Shown here: positions 54,769-63,997 of the stretch, piece after piece
Layout of the letters: each line of letters starts with the position of its first letter
Numbering within the stretch: the stretch's first letter is position 1
Source: Flagellimonas sp. MMG031
Lineage (GTDB): Bacteria; Bacteroidota; Bacteroidia; Flavobacteriales; Flavobacteriaceae
Direction: 5' to 3'
Length of the DNA: 64,000 nt
Assembly (NCBI RefSeq): GCF_040112705.1
Contig: NZ_CP157804.1
Location: 2,722,001-2,786,000, forward strand
Made by a program: the position numbers and the translations under genes
Notes under the pieces: model-generated
Seen by the model: the letters and a program-made list of their open reading frames with translations, nothing else
What the model was told of the DNA's origin: nothing
The model's database searches: none

Positions 54769-56421
54769 TTATTGCAACAGCTCCTTGGCGTGTGCCAAAG
54801 CGGATTCCGACAAGCTCTTTCCGCCCAACATCTCCGCCAGTTCCCTTACCCTTTCGTCTCGGGTCAATTGTTTGATGTGGGTGCTTGTGCCTCCTGGTGC
54901 CTCTTCTTTGTAAACTTTAAACTGATGCTGTCCTTTGGAGGCCACTTGTGGCAAATGCGTTATGGAAAACACTTGCATTGTGCTGCTCATCTGCTGCATG
55001 ATTTCTCCCATTCGGTTGGAAATCTCACCAGAAACTCCGGTGTCAATTTCGTCAAACATCATGGTAGGAAGATTTTCATACTGAGCCAAAATAGACTTGA
55101 TGGCCAACATGATTCGGGAAAGCTCCCCTCCGGATGCCACTTTCTTGAGTTCGCCGTAGTTGGACCCTTTGTTCGCGGAGAAAAGAAATACCAAATCATC
55201 CTTCCCATAAGGTTTAAAGGTGCTGGACGGATTCAGTTCAATTTTGAAGGTCGCTGAAGGCATTCCAAGGGAAGCCAAGTCGAGCTGCAATCGTTCCTTC
55301 AGTTTAGGAATGATAGCTTTTCTACCCTCACTGATTTTTTTGGCCCATGCATCCACTGTCTTTGTGATGGAAGCCACTTCGTCCCTTTTGGCCTTGATTT
55401 TGGACTCAATATTGGCCACTGCATCCACCTTTTGGGCCAATTCTTCCCGTATGTTAATCAACTCGGGCACAGAGTCCGTATGGTGTTTTTTCTGAAGGTC
55501 GTACAATTGCTGCAATTGCCCGTTTACCACCTCCAACCGTTCTGGGTTGGCTTCTACCCCATCCTTTAAACGCTCCAATTCAGAGGCAATATCATCCGTT
55601 TCTATCAACACAGATTGAATCCTGTCATTCAAGGATTTATAGTCCGAGCCAAAATCACTAAGGTTTTGGAAAGCCCGCTTAAATTCTGTAAGCCTGCCCA
55701 CGATTCCCAATTGTTCATCGTTCAATAATTGATGCCCTGCAGACAAGTTTTCCATAATCTGCTCCACGTTGCTCAATTGCTCATATTCCTCTTCCAAGGC
55801 CTCCTGCATCCCCTCTTTGAGCTTTGCGGCTTCGAGTTCTTCCAGCAAAAAACTGTTGTAATCGTGTTCTTTATCCGCATTAGCCTGAAATTCCTCCAAT
55901 TTTTGAAGTTCCCTGGATACATTTCTCAATTTTTGAAGCTCCTGTGCGTATCCGGAAAGATTTTCGGAGTTCTCAGCCAAAGCATCCAGTACCTTCATCT
56001 GGAAATCATTGTCGGTCAACTGCATCGTTTGATGCTGGGAGTGCACATCTACCAACTGATCGCCCAAGGCGCGCATCACATCCAAGGTCACAGGGGAATC
56101 GTTCACAAATGCCCTTGATTTACCACTGGGCAGGATTTCTCTTCGGAGAATGGTGAGGTCCTCATAATCCAAATCGTTCTCTTTAAAAAAGGATTGGAGT
56201 TGGTAATTGGACACCTCGAACTCTGCCTCTATGACACATTTCTGCTCCGTATTTTTTAGGGAAGACAGGTCGGCCCGCTTGCCCAGTACCAAGGAAAGTC
56301 CTCCCAACAGAATGGATTTTCCCGCACCGGTTTCCCCTGTAATGGTCGTAAAACCTTTGGGGAATGCCACGCGGACATCATCAATCAATGCATAGTTTTG
56401 AATGGATAAATTTACTAGCAA
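54769..56421 (-). CDS. recN: DNA repair protein RecN
   Basis: The 550-residue SMC-like protein has Walker A TITGETGAGKSILLGGLSLV, long central coiled coils (about 160-350), the signature KVASGGELSRIMLAIKS and Walker B TMMFDEIDTGVSG. It aids double-strand break repair. It is the last gene of the coaBC-porD-recN run, 46 bp after porD. Confidence 0.96.
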   Translation of the reverse strand: MLVNLSIQNYALIDDVRVAFPKGFTTITGETGAGKSILLGGLSLVLGKRADLSSLKNTEQKCVIEAEFEVSNYQLQSFFKENDLDYEDLTILRREILPSGKSRAFVNDSPVTLDVMRALGDQLVDVHSQHQTMQLTDNDFQMKVLDALAENSENLSGYAQELQKLRNVSRELQKLEEFQANADKEHDYNSFLLEELEAAKLKEGMQEALEEEYEQLSNVEQIMENLSAGHQLLNDEQLGIVGRLTEFKRAFQNLSDFGSDYKSLNDRIQSVLIETDDIASELERLKDGVEANPERLEVVNGQLQQLYDLQKKHHTDSVPELINIREELAQKVDAVANIESKIKAKRDEVASITKTVDAWAKKISEGRKAIIPKLKERLQLDLASLGMPSATFKIELNPSSTFKPYGKDDLVFLFSANKGSNYGELKKVASGGELSRIMLAIKSILAQYENLPTMMFDEIDTGVSGEISNRMGEIMQQMSSTMQVFSITHLPQVASKGQHQFKVYKEEAPGGTSTHIKQLTRDERVRELAEMLGGKSLSESALAHAKELLQ

Positions 56422-56467
56422 TACCGTAGATTTTACCCGTAAAGATAAACCTCTTTGGAGAACTGCA

Positions 56468-57358
56468 CTAGTAATTTATTTCATTCCAGGTGCCAGAATA
56501 GAATGGGGCCACTTTGTTCAAGGTTTCCTTAAGTTTCACAATGTCCACTTTGGGTCCATCGGAAAAAATGTTCTGGATTTCCTCTGATTTGGCATCGAAA
56601 AAAGTCTGTATCAAAAAGGCATTGGGCCGTCTGCTGATAAGGGGCTCGAATAAGCGAAGGCTTCCAGCGATAATTTGTTTTCCGGTACTATTGTTATCCG
56701 CCAGAATATCAAGTCCTTTTCTGTGGTAATTGTACATGGCAATACGATACTCCCGGAACGCGTTGTTGAGCAGGTTGTCCACCAACTCAAAGCGGCTACG
56801 GTCGCCGGTCTCTTGGCTCCAACCACCAAAACTGGAGCTTTGGGCCTGCGTAACGATGTTCTGTGCCAGTCGGTAGTAATCATTTCCGCCCTCCAAAGAA
56901 AAGGTATCGGCGTCCAGTCCCAAGATCATATACACATAATAGGATATGACACCGACCAAATTGGAATCGAACGAATTGGGATTGTATACCAATGGTTCAA
57001 ATTCCTGATATTGAAAGTTAAAGGCGTTGTCCTTATAATTGAACACTGGGCTCTCGTAGCTTGTTCCAAAAACGGGGCGCGTGGACTGGATTTGGATGTT
57101 CGCTTCAAAACGGTCTGACTCGTATTGGGTCACCGTTATGAACATACGGGCATTTACCCTTTCATTTTCCTTGTAAACACGATTGGTCCATTTGGTCTTG
57201 TTCACAAAATCATTGAGCGAACGCTCCAATGTCCTGAAAATTTGTTGATTGGTCTGCCCTACCTGATCGGAGTTCACGGTAACCTGACAGTTCAATTCCT
57301 GCGCACTACCGGCAAGGGCTGTAAAGAGCAGGGCAATAAAAAAAAGTATGCTACGCAT
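56468..57358 (-). CDS. porD: Type IX secretion component PorD (DUF4835)
   Basis: The 296-residue protein has a signal peptide (MRSILFFIALLFTALAGSAQ) followed by ELNCQVTVNSDQVGQTNQQI, the typical start of DUF4835, and later YYVYMILGLDADTFSLEGG. Known relatives are PorD of the Bacteroidota type IX secretion system, where the detailed role is unclear. The location between coaBC and recN is the usual one, as far as I recall. Its first bases overlap the coaBC stop by 8 bp. Confidence 0.88.
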   Translation of the reverse strand: MRSILFFIALLFTALAGSAQELNCQVTVNSDQVGQTNQQIFRTLERSLNDFVNKTKWTNRVYKENERVNARMFITVTQYESDRFEANIQIQSTRPVFGTSYESPVFNYKDNAFNFQYQEFEPLVYNPNSFDSNLVGVISYYVYMILGLDADTFSLEGGNDYYRLAQNIVTQAQSSSFGGWSQETGDRSRFELVDNLLNNAFREYRIAMYNYHRKGLDILADNNSTGKQIIAGSLRLFEPLISRRPNAFLIQTFFDAKSEEIQNIFSDGPKVDIVKLKETLNKVAPFYSGTWNEINY

Positions 57359-58556
57359 GGATCCTGGAGATGATTTCTTCCCAAATGTCCGAGGCTACTT
57401 CGGACTTCGTTTTCAAATCAAACGTTTTTATCTCCAAATTCTTGTCTATAAAAGTGATTTTATTCGTGGTTCCACCAAATCCGGCCCCATCATCCTTTAA
57501 AGAATTGAGCACAATGCCATCCAAGTGCTTACGCTGGAGCTTGCCTTTGGCATTCTCAAGCTCGTTTTCTGTTTCCAGAGCAAAGCCGACCAAAAATTGG
57601 TTCTTTTTTGCCGTTCCCAAAGATTTTAGGATATCGGGGGTGCGTTCCAGCTGGATGGACATCTCACCTTCCTTCTTTTTGATTTTTTCGGTGGCAACAG
57701 TGGCTGGTCGGTAATCGGCTACGGCAGCAGCACAAATGGTCACATCCGAATCAGCATAGTATTTGTGGCAAGCATCATACATTTCTTGGGCAGAGGTAAC
57801 TCGAACCAATTCTATGGAAGTATGGTCCAAGTTCAAGTGTGTTGGGCCAGAGACCAATACTACTTTTGCCCCTAAATTGGCGGCGTGTTTGGCCAGTTCA
57901 AAGCCCATGGTACCGGTTGATTTATTGCCAAGAAAACGGACGGGATCAATGGCTTCATGCGTTGGGCCGGCGGTAATGAGTACCTTTTTGCCCGTTAACA
58001 GCAAGCCCTTCGCCAAATCCGATACAATATATGTAATGATGTTTTCTGGTTCTGCCATACGCCCTTCTCCTTGAAGTCCACTGGCCAATTCGCCAGATTC
58101 GGCAGGAATTATTCGGTTTCCGAAGGATTCCAGCTTTTCCAAAGACGCTTTGGTGGACGGATGCTTGTACATATCCAAATCCATGGCAGGAGCCACAAAT
58201 ACGGGACATTTTGCGGACAAATACGTGGCCAACAGCAAATTGTCGCAGGTTCCGTTGGCCATTTTGGACAAGGTATTTGCGGTTGCCGGGGCAATCAGCA
58301 TCAAGTCTGCCCAAAGTCCCAATTCCACATGATTGTTCCAAGATAGGCTTCCATCCTCTTCGTTCACAAAATCCATCAACACTGGATTTTTGGAGAGGGT
58401 AGAAAGGGTAAGTGGAGAAACAAAAGAGCTGGCGCTCTGGGTCATTACAACTTTGACCTGTGCACCAGCTTTAATCAGTAACCGTACCAGAAATGTGGTC
58501 TTGTACGCGGCAATTCCCCCGGAAATTCCCAAAAGGATGTTTTTACCGCTAAGCAT
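57351..58556 (-). CDS. coaBC: Bifunctional phosphopantothenoylcysteine decarboxylase/phosphopantothenate-cysteine ligase
   Basis: The 401-residue protein has an N-terminal flavin decarboxylase (about 1-180: GISGGIAAYKT, catalytic His76 in SWNNHVELG) and a C-terminal ligase (about 185-401: LITAGPTHEAIDPVRFLGN, STGTMGFELA). Two family residues differ from E. coli: the PAMN loop reads PAMD (Asp126) and the substrate-lid Cys region reads ELASGLQGEGRM with Ser159. These may be lineage-typical. It serves CoA synthesis with panB and coaE. It starts 3 nt after rpoZ. Confidence 0.95.
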   Translation of the reverse strand: MLSGKNILLGISGGIAAYKTTFLVRLLIKAGAQVKVVMTQSASSFVSPLTLSTLSKNPVLMDFVNEEDGSLSWNNHVELGLWADLMLIAPATANTLSKMANGTCDNLLLATYLSAKCPVFVAPAMDLDMYKHPSTKASLEKLESFGNRIIPAESGELASGLQGEGRMAEPENIITYIVSDLAKGLLLTGKKVLITAGPTHEAIDPVRFLGNKSTGTMGFELAKHAANLGAKVVLVSGPTHLNLDHTSIELVRVTSAQEMYDACHKYYADSDVTICAAAVADYRPATVATEKIKKKEGEMSIQLERTPDILKSLGTAKKNQFLVGFALETENELENAKGKLQRKHLDGIVLNSLKDDGAGFGGTTNKITFIDKNLEIKTFDLKTKSEVASDIWEEIISRIHA

Positions 58557-58559
58557 TTC

Positions 58560-58886
58560 CTAGGAGTCTTTCTCTGTATTCCTGTGGTAGATTTTATCTT
58601 CCAACCACTCCTGTACCGCAAGGGCATGTGGTTTTGGTAGCTTTTCGTAGAACTTGGATACTTCGATTTGCTCCTTGTTCTCAAAAACCTCTTCCAAGCT
58701 ATCGCTATAGGTAGCGAACTCTTCCAACTTTTCCAACAACTCCTTTTTGATCTCGGAGTTGATTTGGATAGCTCTCTTGGCCGCTATGGAAATGGCTTCA
58801 TAAATGTTTCCGGTCTTTTCGTCAAACTCGTTTCTGTTGAGCGTAACTGTGGATACCGGCGCCTTGGTGCTTTTCAAATCTTGCAT
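58560..58886 (-). CDS. rpoZ: RNA polymerase omega-like subunit (Bacteroidota type)
   Basis: The 108-residue protein has the omega core GNIYEAISIAAKRAIQINSE, matching the RpoZ pattern of Arg/Ala helices. It carries a C-terminal extension (KLPKPHALAVQEWLEDKIYH) typical of the phylum. It helps to assemble RNA polymerase. It lies between bamD (22 bp upstream) and coaBC (3 bp downstream). Confidence 0.88.
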   Translation of the reverse strand: MQDLKSTKAPVSTVTLNRNEFDEKTGNIYEAISIAAKRAIQINSEIKKELLEKLEEFATYSDSLEEVFENKEQIEVSKFYEKLPKPHALAVQEWLEDKIYHRNTEKDS

Positions 58887-58908
58887 GTGCAGTGGTTTAA
58901 AAACTTTT

Positions 58909-59730
58909 TTATTTGGATAAGGAAGTTGTGTATGCGCTCAATTCCTGCTGAATGGTCTCGGCAAGTTTATCTGCTTCTTGCTTGAACTTCGTCTCAGGGA
59001 AATAACGCAATAAATTGTTATACGAGTCAAGAGCTTCTTCCAATCGCTCTTTTTTCTTGTCTTCTGTACTGTTGACCGCCAATCGTGTGGTGGCTTCGAT
59101 TCGGTAGTAAAGGGCTTCTTCCCTATATACCGAACCAGGGTTATCGGTAATGAAATTATCGAAGGCCGTAATGGCCGAAATCAAAACGGGCAGATTGAAC
59201 TCTCCCAATTTGTTGAATTGCTTTGCAATCTCAATTTCTTTCTTTTCCTTTTTCGTGGTAAGCTCCCGCGCCATCGCATTGGCCTCTTCAAAATATTCGG
59301 ATTCTGAATAGTTGTTGATAAAGGTCTGAAGCTTTAACAGTGCCTTGTCGGTTTCCGTTTGGTCCAACGAATATCTAGGTGAAAGATGATAATAGCTTTT
59401 GGCACCCAAAAAACTGGCTTCCTGAATTTTATCGCTCCTTGGATAGGATTTTACAAATCGCTCGAACTGGTAGCCCGACAAATAGTAATCTCCATTTTTG
59501 AAATAACTGTCCGCAAAAAAGAACATCACCCTTTCTCCTTGGGGCTTTCCTATATAGCTGGGCGCTATTTGCTCAAAGAGTCGAACCGCTCTTTTGTAAT
59601 CCCCTTCGTTGTACAACTTCTCGGCCATATCATATTTGGCCTTTACGTCGGTCTCCTTCAGCACCTTTTGGTACTCGCTACAGGAAACGAACAGCGCTAA
59701 CGCACAACAAACTAGGAGTATGGACCTCAT
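58909..59730 (-). CDS. bamD: Outer-membrane assembly lipoprotein BamD
   Basis: The lipobox in MRSILLVCCALALFVSC gives the start at 59730. The 273-residue precursor has several TPR motifs (MAEKLYNEGDYKRAVRLFEQ, FADSYFKNGDYYLSGYQFER, SYNNLLRYFPETKFKQEAD) as in YfiO/BamD. It works with BamA to insert outer-membrane proteins. A -7 box at 59747-59754 precedes it, and rpoZ, coaBC, porD and recN follow in the same direction. Confidence 0.93.
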   Translation of the reverse strand: MRSILLVCCALALFVSCSEYQKVLKETDVKAKYDMAEKLYNEGDYKRAVRLFEQIAPSYIGKPQGERVMFFFADSYFKNGDYYLSGYQFERFVKSYPRSDKIQEASFLGAKSYYHLSPRYSLDQTETDKALLKLQTFINNYSESEYFEEANAMARELTTKKEKKEIEIAKQFNKLGEFNLPVLISAITAFDNFITDNPGSVYREEALYYRIEATTRLAVNSTEDKKKERLEEALDSYNNLLRYFPETKFKQEADKLAETIQQELSAYTTSLSK

Positions 59731-59746
59731 TTTCAAAAACATTTTG

Positions 59747-59754
59747 CAAAATTA
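59747..59754 (-). promoter_or_regulatory. -7 box of the bamD-recN gene run
   Basis: CAAAATTA reads TAATTTTG on the coding strand, 16 nt before the chosen bamD start. Confidence 0.5.
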
Positions 59755-59850
59755 GTGATATTGAATGGATATAAAAAAAGAATTTTCACCACTCAAATGT
59801 AACGGGTACAAGGGCCAATCCCCAAGAATTTGGGCAAGATTTAACGAATT

Positions 59851-60741
59851 TTACACTTGAGCCTTGTCCAAGGACTTCAACCAAACACTGATTTTTTCCT
59901 TTAAGGTAGGGCTAGCTTCCACTAAAGGCAAGCGAACTGCGGCTGTGGACACACCCAAACTTTCAAAAATACTTTTGATTCCCGCTGGGTTGCCCTCTTC
60001 AAAAATGAGTTGCATCAAAGAGGAAAGTTTGTGGTGAATGGCGTAGGCTTCTTTCACCTGACCTTCCAATCCCAATCGGATCATATCGGAAAAGAGTCCA
60101 GGCAATCCCTGTCCCAAAACGGAAATTACCCCTGCCCCACCGGCCAATACGGTAGGCAATGCCGTGGCATCATCCCCGGAAATGACCATAAATTCCTCTG
60201 GTTTGTTTTTGATGATATTGTCTATTTGTACCATATCCCCGCAAGCTTCCTTGATCCCTACAATTTTTGAAAACTCGTAGGCCAGTCGCAAGGTGGTTTC
60301 GGGCAACATATTGCTGCCTGTGCGGGAAGGAACATTGTACAGGATAATGGGAAGTGGCGAAGCTTCCGCCACCACCTTAAAATGCTGGTAGATGCCTTCC
60401 TGCGTTGGTTTGTTGTAATAGGGCGAAACGGAAAGAATGGCGTCGAAATCGGAAAGGTCCAGGGTTTGTAGTTCGTGGGCCACCGCCATGGTGTTGTTGC
60501 CACCAACGCCGAGCACCAAAGGTAGTCTGCCCGCATTCGTCCTCACGACCACGTCCACCACCAATTGTTTTTCCGCTTGGGAGAGTGTTGCGGATTCTGC
60601 CGTGGTGCCGAGCACCACCAAATAATCCACACCGCCTTGGATATTGTGCTCCACTACACGTTCCAATGCCTGCACATCAACCGATAAATCAGCTTTAAAT
60701 GGAGTTACCAAAGCTACTCCAGTTCCGATCAATTGTTCCAT
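59851..60741 (-). CDS. dapA: 4-hydroxy-tetrahydrodipicolinate synthase
   Basis: The 296-residue aldolase has [36 protein letters not shown] (Tyr) and [11 protein letters not shown] with the Schiff-base Lys. It condenses pyruvate with aspartate semialdehyde in lysine and diaminopimelate synthesis. The gene lies 1 nt after the stop region of its upstream neighbour at 60746, so the two are coupled. Confidence 0.96.
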   Translation of the reverse strand: MEQLIGTGVALVTPFKADLSVDVQALERVVEHNIQGGVDYLVVLGTTAESATLSQAEKQLVVDVVVRTNAGRLPLVLGVGGNNTMAVAHELQTLDLSDFDAILSVSPYYNKPTQEGIYQHFKVVAEASPLPIILYNVPSRTGSNMLPETTLRLAYEFSKIVGIKEACGDMVQIDNIIKNKPEEFMVISGDDATALPTVLAGGAGVISVLGQGLPGLFSDMIRLGLEGQVKEAYAIHHKLSSLMQLIFEEGNPAGIKSIFESLGVSTAAVRLPLVEASPTLKEKISVWLKSLDKAQV

Positions 60742-60745
60742 CAAC

Positions 60746-61279
60746 TCAAATTTCGTTTAAGATCTTTAAATATTTTTTCAGCTCTCCCTTAAAGAGTTTA
60801 AAATCGTTCAAGGGGGTATTTATGATCAAATCGTTCACCTTGGGGTCTTGGGCACCCAGTCCAACCTTCAAACGGGCGGGGGTTTTTACCGATAATAGCT
60901 TCATCATCAAATTATCCGCTTCATAATAATTGATCAACATATCGTATTCCCTTCCCAAAAACTCAAGAACGTAACCGTTGGCTATTTCACCTTTCCAACC
61001 GAGGTCCTTGTCCGAGTACATTTGAATGGCGTAAGGGGAGTTTTTGTCGTATTCCCGCTTATATCCAATAATCTTTATGGCATTGGGCCTCAATTTAAAC
61101 TCGTCAATCAGTTCGTAAAAGGTCTCGGCTTTGGGGAAATTATCAACATCCACGATACAGCCAACACTGGTAATCCCTTTCTCCCTGGTTACGGACTGCG
61201 GAGGTTTTTCCATTTCCTCCTTTAAATATTTTAGCCCCGATTTAACCTTAAATTTGTCTTGGAGTCCTTTCAAAAACAT
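60746..61279 (-). CDS. DUF6913-like conserved protein
   Basis: The 177-residue protein has no signal or membrane segment. It shows [20 protein letters not shown] and [20 protein letters not shown], patterns I associate with a Bacteroidota family (DUF6913, from memory) that often lies beside dapA. Function unknown. A full -7 box, TATCTTTG on the minus strand at 61329-61336, precedes it. Confidence 0.75.
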   Translation of the reverse strand: MFLKGLQDKFKVKSGLKYLKEEMEKPPQSVTREKGITSVGCIVDVDNFPKAETFYELIDEFKLRPNAIKIIGYKREYDKNSPYAIQMYSDKDLGWKGEIANGYVLEFLGREYDMLINYYEADNLMMKLLSVKTPARLKVGLGAQDPKVNDLIINTPLNDFKLFKGELKKYLKILNEI

Positions 61280-61328
61280 ATTTTTGACACTTTTTACAAA
61301 AGTAATTAATCTACCAAGACAACTTATA

Positions 61329-61336
61329 CAAAGATA
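61329..61336 (-). promoter_or_regulatory. -7 box of the DUF6913-dapA pair
   Basis: CAAAGATA reads TATCTTTG on the minus strand, in the 62-bp gap shared with the divergent nucleotidase genes. Confidence 0.5.
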
Positions 61337-61341
61337 CGCAC

Positions 61342-62109
61342 GTGAGTAATTTTAAATTAAAACAATTTGTTATATTCCTAACTTTTTGTTTTTTGATGGC
61401 CTGCAAGCACGAAACAGGCACCCTTTCCGAAATTGAAGGCAAGCAAATCCCAATCGACACTACCCTTGCCATCACCGATTCCATTGCCAGCTATATAGCA
61501 CCCTACAAAAATCGAATTGACCAGGTTTTGGACAGCACCTTGGCCTATGCCCCAAAACCGTTGTTGCTCAACGATGGAGAGCGCACCTCATCCATGGGCA
61601 ACCTGATGGCAGATATTGTTTTGGAACAAGCTGCGCCCATTTTCAATGCACGGTCCGGGCAAACCCTGGACTTTGTGGTCCTAAACGCAGGCGGGGTCCG
61701 GTCCATAATTTCCGAAGGAAATGTGTCCGCCCGAAACGCCTACGAAGTGATGCCCTTTGAAAATTATATTGATGTGGTCGAGCTCAACGGGTCGGCGACT
61801 CGCGAACTTATCAACTTTGTGGCGAAGGCCTCCCGGCGACATCCTGTGGCGGGGATTGAAATTGTAACCAATGCCGATGGCTCTTTGGAATCCGTGAACA
61901 TTGGTGGACAACCTTTTGATGAAGGACGGAATTACTACGTGGCCTCTACCGATTACTTGATCAATGGAGGGCCTAGCGTTGGTTTTTTCAATGAATTTGA
62001 ATCCAGAACCCAGACCGATTATTTGCTGCGCAACGCCATTATCGACTACTTGAAGAAAGTGGATACCTTGGAAGCCGTGGCCGATGACCGAATCAAACAA
62101 CTGAAGTAG
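61342..62109 (+). CDS. 5'-nucleotidase C-terminal (substrate-binding) domain lipoprotein
   Basis: The 255-residue protein starts at GTG and carries a lipobox (FVIFLTFCFLMAC). It corresponds to the C-terminal domain of UshA-type nucleotidases: GERTSSMGNLMADIVL, VLNAGGVRSIISEG, NAYEVMPFENYIDVVELNG and ASTDYLINGG. The metal-binding catalytic domain is encoded separately by the next gene, which starts 1 nt after this stop. The two likely form one periplasmic enzyme. Confidence 0.92.
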   Translation: MSNFKLKQFVIFLTFCFLMACKHETGTLSEIEGKQIPIDTTLAITDSIASYIAPYKNRIDQVLDSTLAYAPKPLLLNDGERTSSMGNLMADIVLEQAAPIFNARSGQTLDFVVLNAGGVRSIISEGNVSARNAYEVMPFENYIDVVELNGSATRELINFVAKASRRHPVAGIEIVTNADGSLESVNIGGQPFDEGRNYYVASTDYLINGGPSVGFFNEFESRTQTDYLLRNAIIDYLKKVDTLEAVADDRIKQLK

Positions 62110-62110
62110 C

Positions 62111-63022
62111 ATGAAAAGAAGGGATTTTATCACTCACACCTCCGCAGCTTCCGCCCTCATCGGCTTGGGCGGACTTGGCTTGAACTCTTGCTCCTCTTTG
62201 GGAAGAAAGCAAATCACCATTCTGCATACTAATGATGTGCACAGCCATATTGATGCCTTTCCGGCTACGCATTCGCGACACCCCAATATGGGCGGGGTTG
62301 CCCGAAGGGCTACTCTAGTGGAGCAGATTCGTAACGAAAACCCGAACACGCTACTTTTTGATGCCGGGGATATTTTTCAGGGTACGCCTTATTTCAATTT
62401 TTATGGCGGGGAGTTGGAATTTACCTTGATGAGCAAGCTAAAATACGACGCTGCTACCATTGGTAACCACGACTTTGACAACGGTATCGATGGACTCTTG
62501 GCACAAATGCCACACGCCTCTTTTGAACTGCTCTCTGCCAACTACGATTTTTCCAATACCGTCATGGATGGCTACGTAAAGCCATACAAAATATATATGG
62601 TCGATGGAATTAAAATCGGGGTGTACGGGCTTGGCATTGAACTCGACGGACTAGTGACGAAAAAACTCTACAAAGAGACCCAGTACCTCAACCCCTATGA
62701 GATTGCCCTCGATATGGAGCGACAACTCAAAGAAGAAGAGCAATGTGATTTGATCGTTTGCCTTTCGCATTTGGGTTATGATTACAAAGAACCCAATAGG
62801 CCCTGCGACACTAAGTTGGCACAACAGACTTACCACACCGACCTCATCATTGGCGGACACACCCATACTTTTTTGGATAAACCCGATGTACGCATCAACC
62901 AAAATGGAAATTCAGTGCTAGTTAACCAAGTGGGTTGCTACGGGATCAACGTAGGTCGTATCGATTTCTTTTTTGATACGGATAAGAAAGCTTCGGCGAA
63001 GGGTGTGAGTATTTCGGTTTAG
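62111..63022 (+). CDS. 5'-nucleotidase N-terminal metallophosphatase, Tat-type lipoprotein
   Basis: The 303-residue protein has a twin-arginine signal (MKRRDFITHTSAASALIGLG) ending in a Cys (LNSCSS). The catalytic domain shows ITILHTNDVHSHIDAF, LLFDAGDIFQGT, ATIGNHDFDNG and LIIGGHTHTFLDKP, a complete dinuclear metal set. It lacks the substrate-binding C-terminal domain, supplied by the preceding gene. Together they should remove phosphate from nucleotides or sugar nucleotides outside the cytoplasm. Confidence 0.93.
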   Translation: MKRRDFITHTSAASALIGLGGLGLNSCSSLGRKQITILHTNDVHSHIDAFPATHSRHPNMGGVARRATLVEQIRNENPNTLLFDAGDIFQGTPYFNFYGGELEFTLMSKLKYDAATIGNHDFDNGIDGLLAQMPHASFELLSANYDFSNTVMDGYVKPYKIYMVDGIKIGVYGLGIELDGLVTKKLYKETQYLNPYEIALDMERQLKEEEQCDLIVCLSHLGYDYKEPNRPCDTKLAQQTYHTDLIIGGHTHTFLDKPDVRINQNGNSVLVNQVGCYGINVGRIDFFFDTDKKASAKGVSISV

Positions 63023-63131
63023 TTGTTTGAAGTCGGCAGTCAGTCAGCAGTAGGCAGCGGTCGCTGAGCGACGGTCATTGAGCGTAGTCGAAATGAGCCG
63101 AAGCGACAATAAGAAGTCCGAAATCAGCGGA

Positions 63132-63314
63132 CAGTTGACACTAATTTCACGAATTAGCACGAATAGGGTTCTTTGTCAGTTCGAGTGTTTTTTGGCGGTT
63201 TTTATAAAAAAAAGAGGCAAAAAATGTATCGAGAACCTAGTTCAGTGAGAAGCCAAGAGCCAAGAGCCAAGACCCAGGAGAGGAAAGACCATAGAAAATA
63301 GAGTTGGGTTGATG
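63132..63314 (+). repeat. 182-183-bp direct repeat, copy 1
   Basis: It begins CAGTTGACACTAAT, contains CACGAAT twice and TCAGTTCGAGTG, and ends GAGTTGGGTTGATG. Copy 2 at 63366-63547 differs at about a dozen positions by eye. Confidence 0.85.
63251..63278 (+). repeat. Heptamer array AGCCAAG, four units
   Basis: Three exact AGCCAAG units and one ACCCAGG. A matching four-unit array is at 63484-63511 in the second long repeat. Confidence 0.85.
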
Positions 63315-63374
63315 GGCAATGGGCAGTGGGCAGTCAGCAGTTGGCAGTGGGCAGTTAGCAGTGGGCAGTTGACA
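63312..63374 (+). repeat. Heptamer array of nine units, consensus GTgGGCA
   Basis: Nine consecutive 7-mers read ATGGGCA, ATGGGCA, GTGGGCA, GTCAGCA, GTTGGCA, GTGGGCA, GTTAGCA, GTGGGCA, GTTGACA. The period is exact. Confidence 0.9.
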
Positions 63375-63547
63375 CTAATGTCACGAATGAGCACGAATAG
63401 GGTTCTTTGTCAGTTCGAGTGTTTTTTGGCGGTTTTTGTAAAAAAAGAGGCGAAAAATGTATCGAGAACCTATTTCAGTAAAGAGCCAAGAACCAAGAGC
63501 CAAGACTCAAGAGAGGAAAGACCATAGAAAATAGAGTTGGGTTGATG
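63366..63547 (+). repeat. 182-183-bp direct repeat, copy 2
   Basis: Same order of parts as copy 1, including its own AGCCAAG heptamer array. A heptamer array (63312-63374) joins the two copies. Confidence 0.85.
63484..63511 (+). repeat. Heptamer array AGCCAAG, second copy
   Basis: Units AGCCAAG, AACCAAG, AGCCAAG, ACTCAAG. The substitutions differ from the first copy, so the units drift independently. Confidence 0.85.
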
Positions 63548-63816
63548 TGCAATGGGCAATGTGCAGTTGACACTAATGTCACGAATGAACACGAATAGCG
63601 GCTCTTTGTCATTTCGAAACGACCAACGGGAGCGTGAGAAATCTCTGGGCAGTCCGAAGTCCGAAATCGGAAGTCAGGGGCTAAGATGTCATTTCGAAAC
63701 GAAGTGTGAAATCTATGGGGGTCGGAAGTCAGTCAGCAGTCGGCAGTGGGCAGTTGACGCGAATTTCACGAATGAGCACGAATAGGGTTCTTTGTCATTT
63801 GAAATAACCCTTTGAA

Positions 63817-63872
63817 GTTCAACCCTAAACCTTAAACTTTGAACTTGAAACTTGAACTTGCCCCTTGTACTT
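63817..63872 (+). repeat. Heptamer array of about eight units, YTTRAAC type
   Basis: Units include CCTAAAC, CTTAAAC, TTTGAAC, TTGAAAC, TTGAACT; period seven throughout. Confidence 0.8.
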
Positions 63873-63941
63873 GAGTTTTCCCATTGGATTTCTCGATCGT
63901 CACTTTGTTCCTTATGTCGAAATGACCTTTTGAAGTTATAC

Positions 63942-63997
63942 CCTAAATCTTTAACCTTTAACCCTTAACCTTAAACCTTGAACCTTGAATTTGAGTT
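63942..63997 (+). repeat. Heptamer array of about eight units, CTTtAAC type
   Basis: Units CCTAAAT, CTTTAAC, CTTTAAC, CCTTAAC, CTTAAAC, CTTGAAC, CTTGAAT, TTGAGTT. The array runs into the window edge and may continue. Confidence 0.8.

Noticed and set aside
54742..55257. Plus-strand open frame of 171 codons
   Set aside because: It is antisense to recN, whose motifs are intact; composition is Cys/His/Phe-rich as in shadow frames.
63309..63785. Two short open frames in the repeat field
   Set aside because: They run through heptamer arrays and long repeats and lack conserved sequence or a promoter.
63132..63791. CRISPR array
   Set aside because: Repeats are of unequal spacing (234, 198 and 187 bp), the intervening DNA is itself repeated, and no cas genes are present.
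63132..63791. Integron attC sites
   Set aside because: No integrase, no gene cassettes between repeats, and no R-box/L-box pattern.
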